This document shows positions 25,201-36,742 of a DNA stretch of 64,000 nt, in pieces. The notes under the pieces are model-generated. The model was not told the origin of the DNA and did no database searches. It was given only the letters and a program-made list of their open reading frames with translations. Each line of letters opens with the position of its first letter. Positions within the stretch are counted from its first letter, which is position 1. Source of the DNA: Heterobilharzia americana (lineage: Eukaryota; Platyhelminthes; Trematoda; Strigeidida; Schistosomatidae); contig OX104127.1 in assembly GCA_944470555.2 (NCBI GenBank), forward strand, positions 115,720,741-115,784,740. The letters run 5' to 3'. The translations under genes and the position numbers were made by a program.

Positions 25201-25629
25201 CTTGCATTTTTATTGTAAAGACAAGTAGAAGACATAAATCTACATGTGCACTTCAGTTATATTTAGTTTTAAACTTGGTTTTCTTATAATTATACTCATA
25301 AATTAATTAAAGATTGTCATGAATCAATTTCAATCGCGCCGTATAGTTTCATGCAGAATGATTCTCAAAATTTGTGAAAATATTTCCTTAGTTTTGAATT
25401 AATCATCTAGAAATTTCAGTTTTCGCTCCAAGTAGATTGTGAAAACTGAGGTTATCCATCATCAGAAACCATGTGGATTAAGGTGTTAGTTAGAATTGCA
25501 GATTGTTTTGAAATGAAGATATTTTTTAAAGGATTGTAGTAAACTTTGATATAATTTCTTATGCATTTACTTCATTTTAAACTTTAAAATGATCGATATA
25601 AATTCATCCAATGAAAACTTTTTTTGGCG
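19201..25629. other. No supported gene; small TA tract and one SINE fragment
   Basis: About 6.4 kb of AT-rich DNA. Open stretches at 19,786, 20,210, 22,372 and 23,507 (+) and 24,663 (minus) are 62-73 codons, AT-driven and without recognisable domains. It contains a TA tract at 19,929-19,948 and a rearranged SINE at 22,358-22,416. Confidence 0.5.
22358..22416 (+). mobile_element. SINE fragment with head joined to tail
   Basis: GCAGCTCAGTTGGTACAGCACC is the A-box head of the tRNA-derived SINE seen at 38,821. It is followed directly by AGTCCAAATTTTCATCACACC, the family tail. The middle, including the B box, has been deleted cleanly, so this copy has no complete Pol III promoter. Confidence 0.65.
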
Positions 25630-25930
25630 TAAGGCAAGAAGGGCAAAACTTGCCGATTAAAATGATTTCATTTCATAAATACTCATCAGTTGCATAAAAT
25701 CTGAAAGTTCAAAGGTTATTGCGACTTACCAAAATACAAGATTATGAAGTAAGTAATCTTAAGTTGTACAGCGAAATCATGAACAATTCATATAACATGT
25801 GAAAGAATTAGTCATACAAAGATTAGAGATGTATGAAAGGGAAAGGTAGTGCTAAATAAATACAGTTATTCTATTGTTAACAAAGTGAAACAGGATCAAA
25901 CCACATTCATTGTGTGAGTAAGACAGAGAG
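25630..25930 (+). repeat. PLE-1 left arm (inverted pseudo-LTR)
   Basis: The reverse complement of 27,900-28,212. The best-preserved part, 25,672-25,830, includes AAATACTCATCAGTTGCAT and GGTTATTGCGACTTAC, both found inverted near 28,100-28,155. Similarity weakens but can be followed to the outer AAGGCA-GAAGG block and inward to GTGTGAGTAAGAC near 25,915. It carries a hammerhead-like core on the minus strand. Confidence 0.85.
25672..25726 (-). ncRNA. Hammerhead-ribozyme-like core, left arm (probably degenerate)
   Basis: On minus: GTC (25,725-25,723), GCAATAA, a loop, TTATGCAA, then CTGATGAG (25,689-25,682), a short TATTTAT and GAAA (25,674-25,671). CUGAUGAG and GAAA are the two conserved hammerhead core strands, and GUC is the preferred cleavage triplet. 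GCAATAA can pair with TTATGC (one bulge) as stem I. Stem II is weak (G-U, U-A) and no convincing stem III follows, so activity is doubtful. Hammerheads are known from PLE pseudo-LTRs, which supports the reading. Confidence 0.35.
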
Positions 25931-26484
25931 TATTTGTGGAAGAAAAGGATATCATTTTATGATGCAAAGTTTATCCTTCTTACTTGATCCAAATTTATCA
26001 AAAAATGGAAAGAGATGCTTCAGAATATAAAATCACATTCTGAATCATTCAATAAAGATATCAGAGGTTTGAAGCATAACTCATGCTCTTCAGCTTAATG
26101 AACGAACCTAATCTTATTTTCTCGATTAAATTCGCTAACGTCTCCCACTGACCTGTGTCAGAAACCTGTAAAGATTATGGGATTAAACTCTTGAAGATGT
26201 TGGTCTAAAAAAGTCACATGAAGGCTTTCATGAAAAAGTCTTAGAAGTATTTATGAAATTTATCGAAAATTACACTAAGTTGAGTTGACACTGAAGCTTC
26301 GTCTCTTGCATTTAAGTTTAAAATTCTGGTAAAGCAATCCAATTTAATAGACACTCAGACCCAGTTTGGAAACCTGTACCATCAACTCTCAGATTTAAAT
26401 ATAAGATGATGATAAGAGAGGTTGACTGAAGTCGAAGTAAGTTAACATAGCTACTTAGTACCATGTATCAACATCTGAACAATC

Positions 26485-27240
26485 AAAAACTTTATTAGGA
26501 ACACGAACAAGCATTGAGCAAACTTCACGTGAACGCAACTCTCGTTATGTTCAGATCTCATAAGGAATCCGGTGTTGTCACAATAAACAAAACAGATTAT
26601 ATGTATGAAGCTTTAACATTTCTCAGTGATCCGTTAAGATTTAAGCTATATGTAAATAGAAACGATGTATTAATATTTAAAAACGGTTAATAAACATCCT
26701 GGAGATCTTATAAAGAAGAAGCTGCGTGATAGTGCAATATATAATGAACTCAAACCAAAAGGTTCACATCTTCCGTTCATGTTTAGTTTACCCGAAATTC
26801 AATAACCTTTCTTATTTACGACTAAACCAGTGAGTGGAACAATTGGTACAATTTGTCAATAAACCGAATTGATACCGTCGCTCAACATCGATATGAAACA
26901 GATTGTACTCCTTTGCACAGATATGTCTATTTCGAACTCAATAGCCAGCTTATAGATGAAGTGGCAACAAGTTTACTTCCAGAATTTGTCCTAGAACATA
27001 TCGTCATAGTTTATCTCCAACAGATGCATCTGAATCCAAACATAAGCGGAACAACCTACTACGGCACGTACATTGTTGCTTGTATTGATGTGACAACGCC
27101 AATGAAGCTCATCTTAACACGAAACTGGCGACGGAATATGAGCATAGAAATGAGTCCAGTTTTTTGAACCTCAATATAAGAATACAAACTGATGGAAAGA
27201 TTGGAAAGACTAATCATAGAAACGACATAGGACCGTACAG
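26485..27240 (+). pseudogene. PLE-1 reverse transcriptase, broken
   Basis: EHEQALSKLHVNATLVMFR and SHKESGVVTINKTDY (about 26,500-26,600) match the PLE block usually read as DKGxGVVxxNKxDY. LSDPLRFKLY follows. LRDSAIYNELKPKGSHLPFM and FSLPEIQ (about 26,720-26,800) match the GLPKIHK block. IDEVATSLLPEFVLEHIVIV (about 26,955-27,015) corresponds to DGVAMGSPLGPVLADIFIAY. TTYYGTYIVACIDVTTPMKL (27,050-27,105) holds the active site, where the expected YVDD reads YIVA. QTDGKIGKT (about 27,190) follows after a frame change. Both aspartates are lost, so no polymerase activity is possible. Confidence 0.78.
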
Positions 27241-27289
27241 GATCTTAACCGTATCAGTTACTTTACTGCCAGCTATTAGCACAGGCTAG

Positions 27290-27420
27290 TTAAAACGCTT
27301 TACATCAGAGCTAGAAAATTCTGTTTTGGGGACAAATTAGGGGAAGCATTCAACACTGTTGAGAAATGTTTCCAAGAGAATGGATATCTTACGAGATTTG
27401 TTGTGAAGTACTGAAAAGAA
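27290..27420 (+). pseudogene. PLE-1 RT-to-endonuclease connector
   Basis: One frame reads YIRARKFCFGDKLGEAFNTV followed by EKCFQENGYLTRFVVKY and then a stop. This matches the PLE connector, typically RARKICSxDKLxxE then NGYP, after the RT thumb. It is colinear with the RT upstream and the endonuclease downstream. It has no catalytic role. Confidence 0.7.
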
Positions 27421-27522
27421 AAATAGATACACAACTGTGGAGAGGGGGGTTTTTATACAGTAACATTCTAGGGAGATGTAACATTTAAGAGAACAGATAC
27501 AAGGATCAAAGGTGAACTGAGA

Positions 27523-27795
27523 ATGAGCTTCCTTGCAGCTAAACCTGTATCAGCATACAATACCATGTGTTCTCTGAACCAGTCAAAATCAAATAATTAC
27601 CCTGTTTATGTCAGCTGCAACTCTATTTATGAATTTACATGCACATGTAGTAGAATGAACACTGGAAGGGCTGAAAAGAAACTGTCCTTTCGATTCGTTG
27701 GGTACATACCAAAGAATCTGTGGTAGAAAATAAGCGGAATTCTAACAAGTGCAATTGTCAGACACAGTATTCAGAGGACATCAGGTTAAAACCTG
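27523..27795 (+). pseudogene. PLE-1 GIY-YIG endonuclease region, broken
   Basis: The open stretch contains SIYEFTCTCSRMNTGRAEKK and LSFRFVGYIPKNLW, then a stop, with continuation KISGILTSAIVRHS. In PLE endonucleases this is (G/S)IYxxxCxCxxxYIGRTxRxLxxRxxEH. SIY, the paired cysteines and GRAEKKL are present, but the YIG element reads NTG and the EH pair reads GY. It would cut DNA for target-primed insertion in an active PLE. Here key residues are gone. Confidence 0.75.
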
Positions 27796-27899
27796 TAGTC
27801 CCTGTTGAATAATAAACGTACACAAAATGTCTGGACTACTGCGTTTCGCGAAAACGATTGTGGTAGATTGCTTTCAGACCGGCGTTTGTGTAAAGAAGA

Positions 27900-28212
27900 A
27901 GAGTAAAGTAAGCTTCTTACTCCCTCAGTAAATATGACTCGATTCTGTTTAATTCTCATTCTAATAACATTACGTATTTGACACTCTTTTCTTTCCTTAC
28001 ATTTGTGACTTTTGCACGACTAATTCTCATATATGTTATATGAATTGTCTATGATTTGGCTGTACAACTTAAGATTACTTACTTCATAACCTTGTATTTT
28101 TGTAAGTCGCAATAACCATTGGACTTTCAGACTATATGCAACTGATGAGTATTTATGAAATGAAATGATATCATTTTATTCAACTAATTTTGACCTTCAT
28201 GCCTTAATAAAA
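27900..28212 (-). repeat. PLE-1 right arm (inverted pseudo-LTR)
   Basis: The inverted partner of 25,630-25,930. Its core, 28,020-28,180, contains ATATGAATTGTC, GTACAACTTAAGATTACTTA and GTCGCAATAACCATTGGAC, matching the left arm in reverse complement with few differences. The loop between the arms holds the whole PLE-1 coding region (about 2 kb). Confidence 0.85.
28106..28160 (+). ncRNA. Hammerhead-ribozyme-like core, right arm (probably degenerate)
   Basis: GTC at 28,106-28,108 is followed by GCAATAA, a loop, TATATGCAA, CTGATGAG (28,142-28,149), TATTTAT and GAAA (28,157-28,160). It is in sense with the PLE-1 coding strand. Immediately after it is a perfect palindrome, AAATGATATCATTT. The core strands are intact, stem II is very short, and a stem III next to GTC is not evident. 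It has the same arrangement as the left arm in opposite orientation. Confidence 0.38.
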
Positions 28213-28819
28213 TATATGAGGAGATCTAAATGCATGAAAACGTTTATTATTGCAATACTGAATTGAAATGTGACTGAGTTATCTACTGTGACTTAACAAC
28301 TGTATCGTGTTTATTCTGCTACGACTTTGACAGACTGCTGTCTCATATATCTGTTGCGATTTCGGGATTAGCTTAATTTTAATTTTTCTCCCAGTATGTA
28401 TTTACGTTTTGTTCTAACGTGCTGAAATGAACAAACTTTTATTCTTTTCAGCATCACTGTTTTACTGAATCGGATATGAATTCCTTAAGTTAAAGAAATT
28501 GATTGCATGAATCTTAAGTTTTAATTATCACTAGTTGTTTGGGTAGTGACTACTTAGACTTGAAAGCTCAATGAATGACTTTCGGATATTTGGAATTAAA
28601 AAGTCTTCTTCGTGTTCGACCGATAGAATAGACAGCCTGTCTATTTGAGAATCTGCAAGTTAATAAGAACTAAGATAAACTAAAAGCTCTTCTGTGGAAA
28701 CCTGGATGTCAGTAATTAACGTTCGGTTTTATTGAAAGATAGTGCATAGCATTAAAATTCGGAACGCTTGTTTGGTAAATTTGGGACTCGTCATTTGGAT
28801 TTCATTATTTCCAAGCCAA

Positions 28820-28908
28820 TGAAGTTATTCTGGCTTTAATTAGAACCCAATACCTATCGCTTTGAACGCCACAGCGTTATCAACTAGGCAAACGAATTGC
28901 AATAGTCA
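28820..28908 (-). mobile_element. Sm-alpha-like SINE head fragment
   Basis: Read on minus: GCCTAGTTGATAACGCTGTG, GCGTTCAAAGCGATAGGTA, then TTGGGTTCTAATTA. This matches the tRNA-like head of the units at 41.4 and 45.3 kb (GCGCT-TGGC-TTTGAAGC), with a B-box relic GGGTTCTAAT. The hammerhead part was not recovered. Confidence 0.5.
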
Positions 28909-29437
28909 CTGTATCTACGATGGGTATAGTTAAACGCCTTTGATGTAGTTTGTAATCATGAAAACAGTAATATGAATTTATTCTAACCTTTCGACGCTCA
29001 GCATTCTTTAAAAGACGTTATTTTGCTAATTTTTATGAGGACGGTTTCTTGAAACAATACTTTCTTGTCATCCATTTTGTTTTGATGGTGTTGAGGATGG
29101 ATAGTTTCTGAGAATTTAATCAAACCAATCACGAATACAGTCTATTTGTTATTAGTTTGTTATTTTAATATCTTCACCACTGATCAGAAATCTGCGGTGT
29201 GTCCTGCTTTTCACATCAAACTGGCTGACAACTAACTCAACCAACCACTACACAAGCCAGTTCAACGTAAAAACTGGCTATCTTTTTGAAGTAGGTTTCA
29301 TTGAGTTCTAAGTAATATTCCATGGAATAGTATGTCACACTTAATGAAGATTGTGCATGTAAAGTTAAATTCATAATCCCCATTATGACAATGAAACAAG
29401 AAATTAATTGGTGATTAATTTCGGTGAATGAGTTGTA

Positions 29438-29440
<3 letters not shown>

Positions 29441-29469
<29 letters not shown>
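29441..29469. repeat. (AT)n microsatellite
   Basis: About 14 AT dinucleotides in non-coding DNA. Confidence 0.95.
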
Positions 29470-29471
<2 letters not shown>

Positions 29472-32180
29472 TACACTCCGCTGTTATGAAATTTAGGAAG
29501 AATATGCTTTTTTCAAAATCGATACGAGACTTGTGAGGCATTGGAGCTGTATTCTTTGTCAGAACGGTATTTCCTCATTGGTTAACGTGTAGTTGACTTA
29601 AATGACAATAGGAAAAAATAAAAATAACCTGGTGGTCCTGTGGTACGTTGGCCACGTGATTCCTTAGTTTATTTCCAGTGAGAAAAACTTCATAGTGCCT
29701 AAATTATTATAACATTTTTCCCGAAGTTTGTCTGATCATCAATGTAAACTTCAGAACAAGTTACTTGTTATTCAGCCTGATGATTATTTTGAAATTCTGC
29801 AGGTGACTAGATGTAAGAAACTTAGTTAGTCTATTGCTAATTGTCAATCACCTGTGCTGAATGTTTGCCTAAGTTTTCGTCATAACACAGGTAATTTGAT
29901 ACTACAAAATATGTACTAAATGTGCTTGAATAACACTTGATAACTGTTACAGTTTTTAGACCAAATACATGAGGAAATATATATGCTTTATGTATGCGGT
30001 TGAACAGAGACTGTCAGTTATTCTGGTGAATTCGTTACTGCAGAACACTAGAACTTTAAAGGAAAGATGGAAAAAAAGGTCAGAGAAAAAATATTTAAAG
30101 TGCATGAATATTTATTTGCCTGTCTAGAATAATTTAGAAGTTTTTATTTAAATTTCATGGTAACGAGAAGCATGGTTCTCAAAACTTACATCCAGAGAGC
30201 ATTTGAGCCAGTGTTTTAGTGATGCAATAAAGTACAGGTGGTTTACATCTCTTTATATTATGACGTCTTACTACATTGCACTATTTTTTTATTGACAAGA
30301 TAATATGACGCTCCTAAAGTATTAAGAAGTATAAGCTTCCGGAATGTAATGATTATTTGGCATGTTAAGGTCTTTTTGTCAACTAAGTATAATCTTAAAA
30401 AGCACAGTATACGTTTTTGAAAAAAACTGTTTTATTTGCTATAATGACCAACAGTACGATAGAATATTCATGAAGGACAATGGAAATAACTATTTAACCT
30501 CGGTTTACCTAAGTAACAGATAACAAACGCATCACATGCAAGGTTGCCCACTGAATTTGTTCAGTTGCCGAATCCAATGCAGAAGTGAACTAAATATACG
30601 TATATAAAGTTAGTTATCCAAGTGAATGCATGTGTATTTATAAACGCATAAGAAGGTTAAATATAGTTAGAACGTGTGATTTCTTTTATGCAGACTTAGG
30701 TACCATCATCGCACTTACTAATAAATTATTTGATCTAAACATACACAGTTCCATAATAGATTTCACTGTTATGTATGTCTTGGGGACCGAGGTGATGTGA
30801 ATAACAACATAAGAATATTTCAATTATATATCCCCGGTGAGGTATATCACAAGGAACAAAAATACTATTTTGAAATCGATCAGTTTCTACACACCTACGG
30901 TTTAAAACTTTTGATTACTGCTTAACATTTCGATCTTGTTAGGAAGACATTTTTAGGAGTATGAATCTGACACTAAACCTTCAGGTTATCATTAAAGTTT
31001 GCTACAGTAGGAGACCTATCTTAACCTTAAATAAAAATGCCAGGTATAACGATGAAGAATGTAAATTAAGTGTATGATTTAATAAATCTTAGAGAAACTT
31101 ATTCATTCCGTACAAGTAAGGTTGTACAAAAGTGGGGTGAGTAAATTTTTTTTACGGTTAAGTATACAGTGAAGTGAATATTCTTGGAATAAATTATCTC
31201 AAGTATAGTGACAAGATGACATTAAATCTCTTTACATGAAACTGAAAGGTGCGCAACGTTTTTTAGTGCATTACTTGAAGCTTTTCATCTGAGCTGCTAT
31301 TGTTAGTCGTATTGGTATGTATCCAGTCTATCTTCCCTGTCGACTGTTAAAGGGTATGAACAGAAGTGCAATGTTCATGCAAATAAGCTTTGTTCATTAT
31401 TTTATTATTTTTGGCAAAAAAATATATAAACTAATCCTCTTACATGAGGTTATTTTGCATTGTGGCCGTGATAAAGTGTTTCGCTGTATTCCTTTCAAAG
31501 TTTTTTGTCAGAAATATTTGATTTTTTGGTCCTGAAAGTATGATGTATTATGATACATTGTTTCATAGACAGTGCTGTCAGCTCAACTGAATGTTATTTT
31601 ATTTCAAGACGTCAAAGTATTTGGCTGTTGAACATAAGTCTTACCATTCTGTGAGAATAATGACTTATGCTTCTTAATTTACTCTTACATTTTGTTTCAC
31701 ATGGCAAAGTATCAATCATAATAAACCGACACTGTCTATAGCATAACGGAACCTAAAAACACCTTTAACAGGCATCTGTACTGCAGTGGAACAACATTTC
31801 AAAGTTTATTAGTTACACATCTGTCCAAAATTTTGACTTTGAACATTCTTATCACTATTTGCACTGCCATATACCCTTAATTAGCATGGAAGCGGCTTCC
31901 GTGACGTATAAATGAACGACCTTTTGACATCTAAGGAAAGAAAAACTTAAAGTTATCAAACGATGTTTATTTTACCATTAAAATTTTATTAAACATAAGG
32001 CATGCAGTGTTGTTCCTGGTTTGAAGGAGTTTTTTGGGGAAGTCTTAAGGTAAGAAAGTTTGTTCTACCAGCTTTTTGTCTTATCTAAAAGTTACCATTT
32101 GCATAGGGGACTTAAATTCAGTCAGGTCTAAATCATTTTGTTGATTTGTTGTATTTGAATAACATCCCTTTGAAATACTT

Positions 32181-32185
<5 letters not shown>

Positions 32186-32222
<37 letters not shown>
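32186..32222. repeat. (TA)n microsatellite
   Basis: About 18 TA dinucleotides in non-coding DNA. Confidence 0.95.
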
Positions 32223-32226
<4 letters not shown>

Positions 32227-35208
32227 CCGCATGTACATAATTTCAAACCACTGTCATCTTAACTTATTTCCAGTTGGTAATTTAATATTGATTATTGTGT
32301 ATTATGACAAATTACTGAATAATGAAAAGGATTATGTTGCTATTACTATTAAACGGGTATTTGGAGGAGGACAAAAGGTGTATTTATTTTTAAAAAACTA
32401 GCCATCATCTTACTGCCATATTGCAATTGTGAGGCAGTTTTCTTGGCCGCCGCATAAATACTTCAAAAACAAATACATTCGTTGACTAATATTTTATTGA
32501 TCTTCATATCAAGCATTAATGATTTATTCAAAGGTTCACAGTAACCTTTATGGCGTAATTTACTGTTCGACTTCATATGTCGGTAATTATATAATTTATA
32601 GTGCGTAATTTCTGGATCCTTTTGCTTATCGTTCTTTCAAACTAGGCGTTAGATGTTGTGTTTTTACCTTGAGGATTAAGCTACGCTCTAAATGTAGACC
32701 GAAGATTAGTAAAGAATCACCATACATTTTGTTAAATAAAGAAATATATCATAGAATAACCTACTCAGTGGTGAAAAAGATATATAAATAAGAAGTTCAA
32801 GTAGACTTAAGAGACAATGCTACCTAATAAATACCTTCAGGAGTTTGTCAGAATTTGTATCAAGAATGATGGGAGAAAGGGAGAGAGCAATAACCTAAGT
32901 GGCGATTGCAACGTTCCTAGGAAGGAATCTTAATTCCCTGCTGTGTTTCTACACAAGGAAGGGATGTTGGAAAGTTTACGTGAGATTCGTAACATTACCA
33001 CGATTATGGTGGCTTTCCAACCAACAAACTTGCTGGAAGAGAAACTATGCAGATCAAAAGAACCTTATAGGCTCAACTAAGTGAAATAACCTTAACTACA
33101 AGTCACCATGTAATGAATGAAAAGTCAAGTGCATCAGTCTAAGCAGCGGATCGGTGTCAATCAGAATAGTTTGTCGACAAAACCTGGCGAAAAATAAAAC
33201 GATACATCCTGGTAAGATAAGTTTTTAAGGAAAACTTAGCTATCGATCAGGATTCAATGAATCCGTATCAGAATATAATGTAGAATAGGGTGACAGTTGT
33301 AAACCCTTCTATAGCTGAATCGTATTTCACCGAATTAACGCTTAACACATACAATATGAGTGAATCATTCGATAATCTAGATATTTGAAAATGTTGACTA
33401 CAATTAAAATGAAATAGTGAAGAACTATTGAATTATTACACAGAAAATTGAAAGTTGTGTGGTTACTTTGATATAATTATAAGGGAAACGCTCAGCTAAA
33501 ATTGTCATTAGTTAAATAATACTGCTTATCCTGAACTGCATCATATATGCAGCTGAACGTGGACTGATGTTTGGCAATCTAACAACTCTCTGTTTTCATG
33601 AAATATTGGATTTGGAAATGAAGCATTTGACTCTAACGTTTTGACTGTATAGTTATCATGCCTCTGTAAACATCTAACTTTGGCATTGATCCACATGTAA
33701 TGCAGTGAATATATGAAATGAGTGTTTGCCAGACTCTTCATCAAATAGTTGACACTAATTTCAGCGGTAGTGCCTGTTTAGTATGCATAGTATACCTGTC
33801 GAAGATTGGGATTTTTGCGTAGATAATCTAAACCCCATTTTTACTGAAAACATTTTAAACCATGACAGTATCCTTCTTCACTAGGTATTTATTTGTACAA
33901 ACAAATTAATGTCATATTTTCCAGTAAATGTTAGCATTTCACCAACTAGAAATATACTAGTGCCTTGATTTTGTGTCTTTTAGTTCTTTCTGTTGTTGTG
34001 AAAAGGTGGGGGATTTCATTTCACCTGGTGCTATATGTCAACTGAATTTTAATCTTCAGTGAAAAATCAGCGTATCCAGTTCAAACTGACTGATTTTAGA
34101 AACTTACATCCACTAAAACCCTACATATCTTCCAACAAAATCGCCTTTGAGTCTTTCTTAGATAATAAGTTGAATATCAAATAATGGTGTCAATAAAATA
34201 AGAACAGTGCAAAATAACCAAATTCACTCGTTTCACTTGGAAAGAAACCACTGTCAAATACCTTCAGTTAGCTTGATTTTCATTCGTATCGTGAGCACAT
34301 AGAGCTGTGATTAGAGACATACGTAAAGCATAGTTCTACATGCTCAGAGTTAGATATAAATTATGACATTCATTATCTTATGTGGGATAAAAGCCATTTC
34401 GTAAACAGATAACATCGTATACCTCTTCTTGAAAAACCTTAGAATGTTATTTACACAGTGACTTTGACTGTTGCAGTTCTTTGATACTTTAATATATGGG
34501 ATGATGGCTTTTGGGTTCAAGTTTTAGTGGACCAGCCTCACTTGGTAGGAAGTAAGCACATCCGGCTGACAAGTCATAAATTGAAAAAAAAGTGTTTTCT
34601 GATTTTCCCTATTATTCAATTTCAATCAATTATATACACCTACAATTACTGAAAACATCAAGGTAACCACTCAAGAGCTTGTATGCTAGAAGAGGAGCAT
34701 AAATTTGGTCAAATCAATAACAGGAAATCATAGACTATAACGTCACCAATAATAACAATAAAAATGTGTACCAACAAAATTAAAAATAAGACAAATCACT
34801 TTGTGATCAAATATTGCTTAACGAAATTTAATTCTGTTTCAAGTATATGAAAATAAACACCAATAGAATGATGAAAGAAAAAGATAGTATTTAGATCAAA
34901 AATTCAAAAAGAATAATCGCCCATTTATCAAGGTACAGAAACATTCCTGTTGATATGTTGACTTTATATCAGTTGATAGAGTAGTTTCATTCAAAAAAAT
35001 GTCAATTTTTTTTCGAACTTTGAACTAGTTACAATTATTTTAGAAAGATACGCATTATCCCTGAAAAGTCAGTCTGTCGTTTTCATTGAAATTTACTTCT
35101 ATTCTTTACCACTTAGCTTTTAGAAGCTTATCACATTTCTAAAACAGAAACATAAGACATGGTTATTTCTCGCTTATATTTAATAACGCATATTTTGCTA
35201 ACACGTAT

Positions 35209-35211
<3 letters not shown>

Positions 35212-35267
<56 letters not shown>
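35212..35267. repeat. (TA)n microsatellite
   Basis: About 28 uninterrupted TA dinucleotides. Confidence 0.96.
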
Positions 35268-35271
<4 letters not shown>

Positions 35272-36742
35272 TTAACTAATATACTCAACTTATATCCAGT
35301 AAAACTGTTTCTCATGATATACTTCCTAGTTTTGTGATGAAATTGTTAGTTAGGCTTGTTTCAAATGTGTTTGGAATACTGAAAAAATGGTTCTGATAAT
35401 CGTCTTACCAGCATTATGTTGAACAAAGAAGAAAATCTGCAGTAAGACATAATTTTCTATGGTTTGAATGTAAGTATCCTGATTTTAATTATAGGTTACA
35501 TAAAGTGAAAGCATATCTTTTGTTTCCCAGAAAAAAACACATCAAGATTTTGCTACAGATAGCTCAATAGGCTCAAGTGAAACTTAGACTAATACGTGTC
35601 AGTAATTCAGCCATATGTTATTATTCTCAGAAGGAAGCAGCCTAAGCAAAATGATGTTCTAAATTTCAAGGCATATCTTGAATCCGGCAGTTTTATTTTT
35701 GAAAAAGCTAAGATTTCGTTATATTGTGGAATTAGATTACCATAGTTTTCATAAAAAGTTGTGTATTGCTGAAGCTTTATACATTAAATCATGTTGCATC
35801 AAAGTTTTGACAGAAAGTACACAAACCAAATTATAAATATCGAACTGTTTGAAATGATGAAAATCAAGCGGATATTAAAATCTAAAAAGGCTTTTATATA
35901 GCCAAGGCCATAAAATAGCCAAATCAATTGGTTATACATATATAAACCATTAAATCTTGTATATATTTTTTAATTTGGAATACACCTTCCTTTAGCTCAC
36001 CACCTTTTTGATTTATCGAATAACCTGAGTGACCGTCAAGGAGTAAAATCTAAAGGTTGTTGTTCGAACGTCTATGTGTATATACACATGGATAGTTCAG
36101 GTTATATTAAGTAGTAACTACGAGGATATACCAAGTAGCGGTTTGGGTTATAAAAGCTTTTCACCGTAAGAGTTAGCTACTTACATTTACTGGATATCAC
36201 GAAAGCTAACCTAGATTCTGATCTGCTGTGCACTGACTTGTAAATGGACTTAGAAAGATTCATTTGTCCAATAAAAAAAAGATAATGACTGGAGGCATGC
36301 CTTTGAAACATAATCGACAACCTACCTATGAAGAAGACAGTTATGCACCGAAAAAGTGCAACTTGACCATATAAATCAAAAATCAGCCGAAGTTGTCATA
36401 AGTGATATTACAGTTTCACTTTAACAAAGATTATTTTGCAACACCACTCAATAAAGTTTAAGGTATCATAAAGTCCATTTTCCTAACAAGCATGTGGACA
36501 ATATATGAGTTCACCAGAAATACAACTTGAACTTTTGTGCGATAGTGGAAAATTCTACTCGTTTTTATGAAGTTGAGGCTGAGGACGTTACATATGTTTA
36601 TAAATTGAGTTTTCTTTATTATGCTGTTAAATAAGAGGCTAAGCACCCTTCTAAACTTATCATTAGACGAAAATCGATACTTTCTTGCTAATTGAAGTTC
36701 ATTAAGAATCCGATTTTTATACTCTTGGTGAAATACACTAAC

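Larger units (their letters stand above)
25630..28212 (+). mobile_element. Penelope-like retroelement with inverted terminal arms (PLE-1)
   Basis: A decayed Penelope-type RT (about 26,500-27,240), connector (27,290-27,420) and GIY-YIG endonuclease region (27,523-27,790) lie between two ~300-bp arms: 25,630-25,930 on + and 27,900-28,212 on minus. PLEs are retroelements that end in pseudo-LTRs, which in the family's original Drosophila descriptions can be direct or inverted, and many encode C-terminal GIY-YIG nucleases. The reading frame is broken repeatedly and both active sites are mutated, so it is inert. The outer limits are where arm similarity stops. No target-site duplication was identified. 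Confidence 0.8.
28213..36742. other. No supported gene; TA tracts and one Sm-alpha fragment
   Basis: About 8.5 kb of AT-rich DNA. Open stretches (29,237 minus, 31,317 +, 32,899 +, 33,541 minus, 36,458 minus) lack domains or splice context. It contains TA tracts at 29,441, 32,186 and 35,212, an Sm-alpha head at 28.8-28.9 kb, and near 33.44-33.48 kb a 35-bp match to the centre of the 58.96-kb palindrome. Confidence 0.5.

Noticed and set aside
29630..29680. GGTGGTCCTGTGGTACGTTGG as a SINE head
   Set aside because: Only about 20 bp resemble the Sm-alpha A-box area, and there is no B box or hammerhead.
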